The notes beneath the pieces were generated by a model, which had not been told where the DNA came from, did not search any database, and saw only the letters and a program-made list of their open reading frames with translations. Position numbers and translations under genes: made by a program. Below are positions 1 through 5,176 of a stretch of 5,765 bases of DNA, in pieces. The stretch covers positions 1 through 5,765 of the forward strand of contig CAITDX010000054.1 in the NCBI GenBank assembly GCA_903891335.1, given 5' to 3'. The DNA comes from an uncultured bacterium (lineage in GTDB: Bacteria; Patescibacteriota; Microgenomatia; UBA1400; PJMF01). Position 1 is the first letter of the stretch. Every line of letters starts with the position of its first letter.

Positions 1-364
1 AGTTCCCTACGCTTTGCGCTATATTTTTGGTGTCGGCCCTAAAATTGCCAATGACATTGTTCGTCAAACCAAAATTAATCCAGACAAGCGTGCCAATGAA
101 TTAAGTTCCGAAGAAATTAATCGCATCCAGGCTGCTCTCGATCAAATTATGATTGAAGGTGACCTGCGCCGCGACATTAATGATAATATCTCTCGACTTA
201 AGCGCATCCATACCTACAGAGGTTTACGTCACATTGCTGGATTGCCCACTCGTGGCCAACGCACTCGTTCTAATGCTCGTACCAAGCGTGGAGCCAAACG
301 AACCATCGGTGCTTTGACTAAGGAGGCAGCAGCCAAGATTGACGCAGCAAAGGCAGCTAAATAA
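1..364 (+). CDS. rpsM: 30S ribosomal protein S13 (5' partial)
   Basis: S13 sits in the head of the 30S subunit, where it contacts 16S rRNA, the P-site tRNA and the large subunit (bridge B1). The reading frame is open from base 2, giving 120 residues. The family's first dozen or so residues lie outside the window, so the TTG at 14 is an internal leucine codon and not a start. The visible N-terminal part reads VPYALRYIFGVGPKIA, the helix-hairpin-helix-like S13 start. The C-terminal part has the signature RGLRHIAGLPTRGQRTRSNA followed by a basic Lys/Ala tail ending in TAA (362-364). It is followed 8 bases later by rpsK, the standard order in this operon. Identification is secure. The only incompleteness is the window edge. 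Confidence 0.97.
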   Translation, partial: VPYALRYIFGVGPKIANDIVRQTKINPDKRANELSSEEINRIQAALDQIMIEGDLRRDINDNISRLKRIHTYRGLRHIAGLPTRGQRTRSNARTKRGAKRTIGALTKEAAAKIDAAKAAK

Positions 365-372
365 GACATACT

Positions 373-762
373 ATGGCTAAACAAATTAAGAAAACCCAAA
401 CCAAAAAAGCCACTCGCGTCGTTCCTTCTGGACGATTATATGTGAGTGCCACTTTTAACAACACCTTAGTAAGTATCACCGACGAGCAAGGCGGAGTTCT
501 CTGCTGGTCAAGTACTGGTGAAGCCGGTTTTTCCGGTTCTCGCAAGTCAACTCCTTATGCTGCGACTGTGGCTTTGGAAAATGCAATCAACAAAGCTAAG
601 AATTATGGCATGAGCAAAATGGATGTCTTCATCAAGGGACCAGGTCCTGGTCGCGATGTCGCCCTCCGCGTGCTTCGTGCGCAAGGTATTAAAGTTTCAA
701 TGATCGCCGATCTGACTCCAGTGCCTCATAATGGCACCAGACCAAGAAAGGCTAGACACTAA
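373..762 (+). CDS. rpsK: 30S ribosomal protein S11
   Basis: S11 is a platform protein of the 30S subunit that binds 16S rRNA near the decoding-site side and partners S18 and S6. The 129-residue product has the usual family length. Visible landmarks are the early beta strand VSATFNNTLVSITDEQG (residues 24-40), the SRKSTPYAA segment (56-64), the GPGPGR rRNA-binding loop (89-94) and the C-terminal PHNG-x-RP motif (118-124). The Asn-Gly pair of that motif (N120-G121) corresponds to the site known to isomerise to isoaspartate in the E. coli protein. The N-terminus is Lys/Gln/Thr-rich. No strong Shine-Dalgarno precedes the ATG, so translation probably depends on coupling to rpsM, which ends 8 bases upstream. 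The stop (TAA, 760-762) lies one base before the rpsD ATG. Confidence 0.97.
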   Translation: MAKQIKKTQTKKATRVVPSGRLYVSATFNNTLVSITDEQGGVLCWSSTGEAGFSGSRKSTPYAATVALENAINKAKNYGMSKMDVFIKGPGPGRDVALRVLRAQGIKVSMIADLTPVPHNGTRPRKARH

Positions 763-763
763 T

Positions 764-1369
764 ATGGCAAGATATATTGGTCCAAAACAAAGATTACAAA
801 GACAAATTGGTGAAGATTTGGGTCTCAAGACTAACGCCTTGAAGACCGCTCGCCGCCTTGCCAATCGCCCTGGCCAACATGGTGCCAAGGGTCGCCGTAA
901 GTTATCTAACTTTGGCATTCAACTCAAGGAGAAGCAAAAACTCAAGTATATTTATGGAGTTCTAGAGAAGCAGCTTCGCGCTACCTATGAGGAAGCTAGT
1001 AAGAATCCTGCTGCTACCGGTACTGCGATGTTGAGTTTCTTAGAGCGTCGCATGGATAATGTCGTTTATCGCTTAGGTTGGGCTCCGACTCGGGCCGCCG
1101 CTCGCCAGTTGGTCAACCACAGTCACTTCACTATTAATGGCAAGAAGATGAATATTCCTTCTTACCAAGTTAAAGTTGGTGATGTGATCACAATGAAGGC
1201 CAAAACTGCCAAAGTGCCTGTTGTGGCAGCGAGTATGAAGGCAGAAGCAGCTGTACCAGCTTGGTTGGAAGCCAAAAATGGTGCTGCTAAAGTTGCTAAA
1301 TTACCCGATCGTGCCGATATTACTGAAAAAATCGACGAACAACTAATCGTTGAGTATTACAATCGTTAA
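764..1369 (+). CDS. rpsD: 30S ribosomal protein S4
   Basis: S4 is a primary 16S rRNA-binding protein that nucleates assembly of the 30S body and lines the mRNA entry channel. The product is 201 residues, close to the family norm. The N-terminal domain starts MARYIGPKQRLQRQ and contains no cysteines, so this is the zinc-free form. The S4 RNA-binding fold runs from about residue 92 to 145 (LERRMDNVVYRLGWAPTRAA, then INGKKMNIPSYQVKVGD). The C-terminus ends EQLIVEYYNR, as expected. The ATG at 764 is chosen because it starts the conserved MARY sequence. An in-frame ATG at 731 would add 11 unrelated residues lying inside rpsK. A weak AAGAAAGG lies 12 bases upstream, inside the rpsK 3' end. In E. 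coli S4 represses this operon, but no such site can be judged here because the operon leader is outside the window. Confidence 0.97.
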   Translation: MARYIGPKQRLQRQIGEDLGLKTNALKTARRLANRPGQHGAKGRRKLSNFGIQLKEKQKLKYIYGVLEKQLRATYEEASKNPAATGTAMLSFLERRMDNVVYRLGWAPTRAAARQLVNHSHFTINGKKMNIPSYQVKVGDVITMKAKTAKVPVVAASMKAEAAVPAWLEAKNGAAKVAKLPDRADITEKIDEQLIVEYYNR

Positions 1370-1403
1370 TCAATACTAATTAGTAAAAAATTACAGAAAC
1401 GGA

Positions 1404-1420
1404 TTCCTCAAACTGAGGGA
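1404..1420 (+). promoter_or_regulatory. Small hairpin in the rpsD-rpoA spacer
   Basis: The 69-base spacer between rpsD and rpoA is the only sizeable gap in the operon. It contains an inverted repeat: the left arm TTCCTCA (1404-1410) pairs with TGAGGGA (1414-1420) around an AAC loop. This gives seven pairs, one of them G-U. There is no T-run after it, so it is not a terminator. It lies just upstream of the AAAGGA of rpoA and its right arm contains GAGGGA, so it could hide a second Shine-Dalgarno-like stretch or mark an RNA processing site. The pairing is visible in the sequence. The function is inference. Confidence 0.35.
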
Positions 1421-1428
1421 GATGAAAC

Positions 1429-1434
1429 AAAGGA
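1429..1434 (+). promoter_or_regulatory. Ribosome binding site of rpoA
   Basis: AAAGGA lies 4 bases before the ATG at 1439 and 10 bases before a second in-frame ATG at 1445. The spacing is short for the first start and more typical for the second. The true N-terminus of the alpha subunit may therefore be MSNTAAL rather than MKMSNTAAL. Confidence 0.55.
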
Positions 1435-1438
1435 ATAT

Positions 1439-2377
1439 ATGAAAATGTCAAACACCGCCGCTTTAAACCCAAATTTTAGTGTGGTGGAAGTTCAAGAAAA
1501 TGGTGCTCGTTCTACTGTAGTGCTCGAGCCATTGGAGAGTGGTTATGGCCACACTCTTGGTAATGCTTTGCGCCGCGTGCTGCTTAGCTCATTGCCAGGT
1601 ACTGCCATCACCAAGGTCACTATTGATGGAGTGACCCATCAGTTTACTTCTTTTGAGGGTATGACTGAGGATGTGGTTGAATTGATTTTGAATCTCAAGC
1701 AAGTGCGCATCAAAGCTGATAGTCAAGAAGCTGGTGTTTTGCGTCTCAATGTCAAAGGCGCCAAGGAAGTGACTGCAGCTGATATCGAATGCGAAGCTGG
1801 TTTTGAAGTGGTCAACAAAGACCTTTACATTGCCACTTTAGCCAAGGGCAAAAATCTCGCTATTGAGATGGTAGTCGAGTCTGGAGTTGGCTATCAATTG
1901 GCTAGTGAAATCGAAACTGAAGCAGTTGGACAAATGGCCGTTGATGCTTTGTTTTCTCCAGTTATCAAAGTTTCTTACAAAGTCGAAGCTACTCGAGTTG
2001 GTCGTCGCACTGACTTCGATAAAATTGTTTTCGATATTGTGACTGATGGCACTATTTCTCCTCTTGATGCAGTTAAACAAGCTGCTGAGATTTTGATCAA
2101 GCAATTCTCACAAGTGGTTAATCCAGTGGTTAAGGAAGTCAAGGAAGAGCTCGTCAACTTGAGTCCTGAAGAGGTTGAGACCATGAAGCTCACAGTTGAA
2201 GAATTGGATCTACCTACCAGAATCGCTAATGCTTTGCGCAAGGGTGGTTTTGAAACCGTAGCTGATCTGGTGAGAGCTCCAAAAGATGAAATTTCTAGAG
2301 TTAAGAATTTGGGTGGCAAGAGCATCGATTTGATCGAAGAAGCCCTCAGTAAAAAAGGAGTGGTTTTAACTAACTAA
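1439..2377 (+). CDS. rpoA: DNA-directed RNA polymerase subunit alpha
   Basis: The alpha subunit dimerises to scaffold assembly of the RNA polymerase core (alpha2-beta-beta'-omega). Its C-terminal domain binds upstream promoter DNA and activators. The 312-residue length is normal. The N-terminal domain (about 1-230) carries the dimerisation signature LESGYGHTLGNALRRVLLSS near residues 32-51 and the TRVGRRTDFDKIVFDIVTDG stretch near 195-215. After a short acidic linker (about 235-250) comes the C-terminal helix-hairpin-helix domain: RIANALRKGG (from 261), then NLGGKSIDLIEEAL. Arg261 and Asn264, and Lys294-Ser295, align with the DNA-contacting R265, N268, K298 and S299 of E. coli, so UP-element binding is probably retained. 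It lies between rpsD and rplQ as usual, with rplQ starting 7 bases after the stop. The start may be 1439 or 1445 (see its ribosome binding site). Confidence 0.98.
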   Translation: MKMSNTAALNPNFSVVEVQENGARSTVVLEPLESGYGHTLGNALRRVLLSSLPGTAITKVTIDGVTHQFTSFEGMTEDVVELILNLKQVRIKADSQEAGVLRLNVKGAKEVTAADIECEAGFEVVNKDLYIATLAKGKNLAIEMVVESGVGYQLASEIETEAVGQMAVDALFSPVIKVSYKVEATRVGRRTDFDKIVFDIVTDGTISPLDAVKQAAEILIKQFSQVVNPVVKEVKEELVNLSPEEVETMKLTVEELDLPTRIANALRKGGFETVADLVRAPKDEISRVKNLGGKSIDLIEEALSKKGVVLTN

Positions 2378-2384
2378 AGTATCT

Positions 2385-2945
2385 ATGAAACATCGAGTTA
2401 AAGCGAAACATTTCAACCGAGATGCGAAGAGTCGCAAGGCCTTACTTAAGAACTTGCTGCGCGATCTTTTTACTCATGGTGAAATCAAAACCAGTGAAAG
2501 TCGAGTCAAGGAAGTTCGTCGTCTAGCTGATAAACTTATTACCAAGGCTAAGCAAGGTACTTTGGCCGCTCGCCGCGACCTCCATGCTTTTTTTGGTCGC
2601 CGTGATGTCGTCAACGCCTTGGTTGATAAAATTAGCCCAGCAGTTGCGAATCGCCAGTCAGGTTTTTCCACTGTCGAGAAGTTAGCCGCTCGCCGTGGTG
2701 ATAACACTGTTGTTTACAAGCTATCTTTGTTGTTAGGTGAGCTCAAGCTTGGTTCCTTGAAGCCAGCTAAGCCTGTGGTTACAACTGAAGCCAAAACTGC
2801 TCAAAAAACCAAGGAGATAAAAGCTGAGGTAAAGAAAGCTGAAGTGGTTACAAAAAAACCAGCTGCAGCTAAGAAACCAGCCACCGCCAAAAAGCCAGCT
2901 GCAAAAGCTGCGAAGAAGAAAAGCACTACAGAGGAGACCAAATAA
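2385..2945 (+). CDS. rplQ: 50S ribosomal protein L17 with long Lys/Ala/Pro tail
   Basis: L17 is a large-subunit protein near the polypeptide exit side that binds 23S rRNA. Residues 1 to about 118 are the normal L17 domain: MKHRVKAKHFNRDAKSRKAL at the start, EIKTSESRVKEVRRLADKLI in the middle, and the family's RQSGFSTVEKLAARRGDN followed by VVYKLSLL at the end. Bacterial L17 usually stops about here, near 115-130 residues. This protein continues with about 67 more residues rich in Lys, Ala, Thr, Glu and Pro, including three KKPA-type units at residues 157-174, and ends TTEETK. The tail is low complexity, resembles histone H1-like or Lys/Ala tails, and is probably disordered and RNA-binding. 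The ATG at 2385 has no good Shine-Dalgarno and probably depends on coupling to rpoA 7 bases upstream. The stop overlaps the rplM start by one base (TAATG). Confidence 0.95.
   Translation: MKHRVKAKHFNRDAKSRKALLKNLLRDLFTHGEIKTSESRVKEVRRLADKLITKAKQGTLAARRDLHAFFGRRDVVNALVDKISPAVANRQSGFSTVEKLAARRGDNTVVYKLSLLLGELKLGSLKPAKPVVTTEAKTAQKTKEIKAEVKKAEVVTKKPAAAKKPATAKKPAAKAAKKKSTTEETK
2853..2906 (+). repeat. KKPA-type coding repeats in the L17 tail
   Basis: Three short units encoding KKPAAA, KKPATA and KKPAA follow one another here in the 3' part of rplQ. The DNA is imperfectly repeated (AAR AAR CCA GCN GCN), with wobble differences between units. The repeat is thus held at protein level more than as an exact DNA repeat. 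Confidence 0.7.
2931..2936 (+). promoter_or_regulatory. Strong Shine-Dalgarno of rplM
   Basis: GAGGAG lies 8 bases before the ATG at 2945, inside the end of rplQ. It is the best ribosome binding site among the + strand genes. It fixes the rplM start at 2945 rather than at the in-frame ATG at 2969. Confidence 0.75.
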
Positions 2946-3376
2946 TGTTTCAGAAATTTAAAACCTTCATGCAGAAGAAAGAAGCGGTAGAGCGCAACTG
3001 GTTGGTAATTGATGCAACTGGCAAAGTGCTTGGTCATTTGGCTACTGATATTGCTACTAAGTTAATTGGCAAAGACAAGCCTACCTATACTCCCAATGTT
3101 GATGGTGGTGACTATGTCGTTTTATTAAACGCAGATAAAGTTGAGGTGACGGGCAACAAAGCGACACAAAAACTCTATTCGAGCCACAGTGGTTTTCCTG
3201 GTGGTTTGAAGCAACGAAGTTTTAGTGAATTGCTTGCCAAAAACCCAGAGAAATTGATCAAACATGCAGTTAGAAACATGTTACCCAAAAATCGCTTGCG
3301 TGATGAGCGCTTAAATCGCCTCAAAGTGGTGGTGGGTAGCGAGAATCCTTATCAAGGAATGATAAAGGCAAATTAA
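2945..3376 (+). CDS. rplM: 50S ribosomal protein L13
   Basis: L13 is an early-assembly large-subunit protein that binds 23S rRNA. The 143-residue product is of normal length. After a four-residue N-terminal extension (MFQK), FKTFMQKKEAVERNW aligns with the family start MKTF...W. Then come the signature VIDATGKVLGHLAT (21-34), YTPNVDGGDYVVLLNADKV (48-66), VTGNKATQKLY and KHAVRNMLPKNRLRDERL. The extreme C-terminus (LKVVVGSENPYQGMIKAN) lacks the His-containing HPHxAQQP ending seen in many L13 proteins, so it is divergent there. The start at 2945 is supported by the GAGGAG site. The ATG overlaps the rplQ stop by one base, which suggests translational coupling, and rpsI follows one base after the stop, the usual L13-S9 pair. 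Confidence 0.97.
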   Translation: MFQKFKTFMQKKEAVERNWLVIDATGKVLGHLATDIATKLIGKDKPTYTPNVDGGDYVVLLNADKVEVTGNKATQKLYSSHSGFPGGLKQRSFSELLAKNPEKLIKHAVRNMLPKNRLRDERLNRLKVVVGSENPYQGMIKAN

Positions 3377-3377
3377 T

Positions 3378-3890
3378 ATGGCAATACGAATGAACAAGAA
3401 AAATGCTAAGGCAAAGAAAGTGGTCAAAAAAGTGATCACTGTCACTGCTAAGCCAAAGACCGGCATGAGTGCCGATAAAAACTTTAAATTACCCAAGACT
3501 AAATACGTTGAGGCAGTCGGTCGCCGTAAGGTAGCAACTGCTCGAGTTCGTATTTATGAGGGTCAGGGTGATTTCGTGGTTAATGATGCACTCGTATCAG
3601 AGTATTTTACCTCTTTGCGTAATGCTCCTGCGCTTTACATGAAACCTTTTGAATTGACTGGTAGTAAGGGAAAATTTGCCGTTAGTGCCAAGGTTTCTGG
3701 TTCAGGCATTAATGCACAATTGGATGCATTGACTAATGGTATTGCTAAGGCTCTCGTAGCATTTAACCCTGAGTTTCGTACTTTTCTCAAGCCAGCTGGT
3801 TTGTTGACTCGTGATGATCGTATGAAAGAAACCCGCAAAATGGGTATGGGTGGTAAAGCTCGCCGCAAGCGTCAGTCTCCAAAGCGTTAG
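3378..3890 (+). CDS. rpsI: 30S ribosomal protein S9 with basic N-terminal extension
   Basis: S9 sits in the 30S head, and its C-terminal tail reaches the anticodon loop of the P-site tRNA. The protein is 170 residues against about 130 for most bacterial S9 proteins. The difference is a Lys-rich, Val-rich N-terminal extension of about 40 residues before the family start YVEAVGRRKVATARVRIYEG (43-62). The S9 signature GSGINAQLDALTNGIAKAL is at 108-126, followed by LKPAGLLTRDDRMKETRK. The terminus is KARRKRQSPKR. The last two residues, Lys-Arg, are conserved, but the usual QFSKR ending is altered to QSPKR. A Shine-Dalgarno-like AAAGG at 3364-3368 is 9 bases before the ATG at 3378. A second in-frame ATG at 3390 would shorten the extension by only four residues. 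The gene ends in TAG (3888-3890). Confidence 0.96.
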   Translation: MAIRMNKKNAKAKKVVKKVITVTAKPKTGMSADKNFKLPKTKYVEAVGRRKVATARVRIYEGQGDFVVNDALVSEYFTSLRNAPALYMKPFELTGSKGKFAVSAKVSGSGINAQLDALTNGIAKALVAFNPEFRTFLKPAGLLTRDDRMKETRKMGMGGKARRKRQSPKR

Positions 3891-3909
3891 TTGATTATTT
3901 GACCTATGT

Positions 3910-4350
3910 ATGCCAAGGGAATTTTGGAAGAGTTTGCCTCTTTTATCCAAACGCGGTGCTCGTGAGTCAGATGGAAAACTAGCTACTCATGAGGCAACTA
4001 GACATCAGGATAGTGGTCAAAATTTTTTGAAAAAGGATGGTTCGGTCATTGAAAATAGAGGCACTCTTTTTCCTCCTCATGTATCTTCTGGAGATATTTC
4101 TAAAATTAAAAAACATGTTGAACGACAATATGCCTTACATCGTATGGGTCGTGCAAGTAGTGTGGTTGGAGTTGAGAGTGCGCGATTTGGTAAGAAAGTA
4201 ATCGTTAGAGTTGATAGTTTCGGCGTGTCTGTGGTGGGAGCTTACGTCATGATGGGTCACATTATGTCTGTTTTTCCTGAAGAATCGAATGGCGGAACTT
4301 ATTTAAAGCTTGGTGAGAAAAAAATAAAAAAATCACCTCTTTCGAAATAA
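3910..4350 (+). CDS. Unrecognised basic 146-residue protein
   Basis: I do not recognise this product. It is soluble-looking and basic, with no signal peptide and no cysteines. The N-terminal half (about 1-60) is polar and may be poorly ordered (MPREFWKSLPLLSKRGARES). A basic helix-like stretch follows (ISKIKKHVERQYALHRMGR, 63-81). Then comes a probable beta-rich part with alternating hydrophobic residues (KKVIVRVDSF, GVSVVGAYVMM, HIMSVFPEE, about 95-125) and a Lys-rich end. It begins 19 bases after rpsI on the same strand and ends 6 bases before the terminator A-run, so it is probably the last gene of the operon. The ATG at 3910 has no Shine-Dalgarno, so the start is uncertain. Base use resembles its neighbours, which favours a real gene. 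It could also be a degraded or lineage-specific gene. Confidence 0.6.
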   Translation: MPREFWKSLPLLSKRGARESDGKLATHEATRHQDSGQNFLKKDGSVIENRGTLFPPHVSSGDISKIKKHVERQYALHRMGRASSVVGVESARFGKKVIVRVDSFGVSVVGAYVMMGHIMSVFPEESNGGTYLKLGEKKIKKSPLSK

Positions 4351-4356
4351 ATGTGT

Positions 4357-4400
4357 AAAAAAAACACTCCCCCAAGAATTAATTTTCTTGAGAGAGTGCT
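4357..4400 (-). terminator. Intrinsic terminator between converging genes
   Basis: Arms at 4365-4378 and 4385-4398 form a 14-pair stem with a 6-base loop (4379-4384). Read on the - strand, every position pairs, two of them as G-U, and the stem is followed directly by eight U residues (the A8 run at 4357-4364). This is a textbook rho-independent terminator for the HU gene, whose stop is about 36 bases away. On the + strand the two G-U pairs become C-A mismatches and the tail (CTTCTGTTTT) is poorer. It may still serve the ribosomal operon, but less efficiently. Confidence 0.88.
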
Positions 4401-4433
4401 TCTGTTTTAATTAAATTGGAAAGCTTCAGTTGC

Positions 4434-4709
4434 CTACCAAACCTCTTTTTTCAAAGGTTTGCCAACGCGGAAGTTAACCACTTTGTGACCTTTGACAACT
4501 TGACGCTTGGCTTTATCACCAAAAGGCTCAACATGTTTGTCTTTAACTTTACTCACATAAAAAGTTCCAAAGCCTGAGAGTACTACTTTGTCACCTTTTT
4601 TCAAACTGCGAATAATTTCCTCAAACATTGATTCAACTGCTTCAGTGGCAGCTTTTTTGGTGAGGTGTGCTTTTTTGGCAACGACGTTAATCATGTCTGA
4701 TTTAGTCAT
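4434..4709 (-). CDS. hup: HU-family DNA-binding protein
   Basis: HU/IHF proteins are small dimeric nucleoid proteins that bend DNA. The 91-residue length fits the family. The N-terminal helical part starts MTKSDMINVVAKKAHLTKKA and leads to the VVLSGFGTFYV core (residues 42-52, with the GFGTF motif at 46-50). The C-terminus NFRVGKPLKKEVW matches the usual AFxxGKxLKxxV. The DNA-binding arm between them is unusual. The canonical GRNPxTGxxI sequence is missing and is replaced by KHVEPFGDKAKRQVVKGHK. Pro62 lies one position from the family's intercalating Pro63, so DNA kinking may be kept. GAAAGG (4715-4720 on this strand) is 5 bases before the ATG and supports the start at 4709. The gene lies 71 bases after a VanZ-like gene on the same strand and is followed by the terminator at 4357-4400. 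Confidence 0.93.
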   Translation of the reverse strand: MTKSDMINVVAKKAHLTKKAATEAVESMFEEIIRSLKKGDKVVLSGFGTFYVSKVKDKHVEPFGDKAKRQVVKGHKVVNFRVGKPLKKEVW

Positions 4710-4716
4710 ATGAGCC

Positions 4717-4745
4717 TTTCTACTACTTAGTAACTACTATGTCAA
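4717..4745 (-). promoter_or_regulatory. Possible hup promoter, start-proximal
   Basis: On the - strand a perfect TTGACA (4740-4745) is followed after 17 bases by TAGAAA (4717-4722), a 4 of 6 match to TATAAT. Transcription would then begin at about 4709-4711, at or next to the HU ATG. That would give a leaderless message, although the -10 also overlaps the GAAAGG Shine-Dalgarno. Only the sequence match supports it. Confidence 0.35.
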
Positions 4746-4773
4746 AGTCTACTAGTTTAGGAAATTAAGTCAA
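4746..4773 (-). promoter_or_regulatory. Possible hup promoter, upstream
   Basis: On the - strand TTGACT (4768-4773) and TAGACT (4746-4751) are 16 bases apart. This is an acceptable sigma-70-type pair that would leave a leader of about 30 bases with the GAAAGG ribosome binding site intact. It directly abuts the other candidate, and only one of them may be real. Confidence 0.35.
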
Positions 4774-4780
4774 GCGGTAG

Positions 4781-5176
4781 TTAGATCAATTTTAATTGAT
4801 GCAGCAATACAGTTGTGGCGCCCAATAAGTCGTATCCAACATCACGGGCGGTAGGATATCTGCCAGGCACACTGCCTTGATGGAGTTCATCGGTAATGGC
4901 ATACAGCAAAACCATTAATAGTGGAACAAGTGCTTTTTGAGCTTGATTAGCCTGGGGTGTGGTATGTTGATATGCTCGGCTAAGGAGCCAATAAAGCACG
5001 GCATATACAAACATGTGGGCACTTTTTTTAAAAATAAAATCATAGACAGAAACGGTGAATCCAGGTAGAACTTCTTGCGCTGAGAGTAAAAAAATACCTA
5101 GTGCCCAAATGAATGCAGGAGTATAGGCAACAAGGTAGTCGTTAAGGGTGTTTTTTTGTGCTTTTGATTTTGCCAT
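4781..5176 (-). CDS. VanZ-like membrane protein
   Basis: VanZ-like proteins are small polytopic membrane proteins. The founding member gives low-level teicoplanin resistance, but for most members the biochemical role is unknown, so no resistance is inferred here. From the ATG at 5176 the product has 131 residues. It has about four membrane segments (near 16-33, 54-67, 82-95 and 112-128). Family motifs are visible: FKKSAHMFVYAVLYW around 49-63 (basic residue and His54), and AITDELHQGSVPGRYPTARD (93-112), which matches the VanZ pattern DExxQ...PGR...D. A GTG at 5191 could add five residues, but neither start has a clear Shine-Dalgarno. The start region overlaps the end of the lamin-tail gene by 35 bases, implying translational coupling. 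The gene ends in TAA (4781-4783). Confidence 0.88.
   Translation of the reverse strand: MAKSKAQKNTLNDYLVAYTPAFIWALGIFLLSAQEVLPGFTVSVYDFIFKKSAHMFVYAVLYWLLSRAYQHTTPQANQAQKALVPLLMVLLYAITDELHQGSVPGRYPTARDVGYDLLGATTVLLHQLKLI

Noticed and set aside
731..763. In-frame upstream ATG extending S4 by 11 residues
   Set aside because: The extension lies within the rpsK coding end, matches no S4 N-terminus, and the conserved MARYIGP start is at 764.
1350..1380. TTGAGT...ACTAAT as a possible promoter for rpoA
   Set aside because: The spacing is about 19 bases, both boxes are weak, and the region is AT-rich. Chance similarity is likely.
2801..3037. Hydrophobic Phe/Ala-rich reading frame on the - strand opposite the L17 tail
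   Set aside because: It is the complement of Lys/Ala codons, which yields Phe/Ala-rich sequence by default. It is antisense to two secure genes.
3906..3965. Nineteen-codon frame starting at ATG 3906, one frame off the unrecognised gene
   Set aside because: It is short, has no Shine-Dalgarno and no recognisable product. It could hint at a frameshifted start, but nothing else supports that.
4312..4337. GGTGA...TCACC inverted repeat around an A-rich stretch at the end of the unrecognised gene
   Set aside because: Only five pairs around a loop of about 16 bases, inside coding sequence and without a good T-run. The strong hairpin at 4357-4400 explains termination better.
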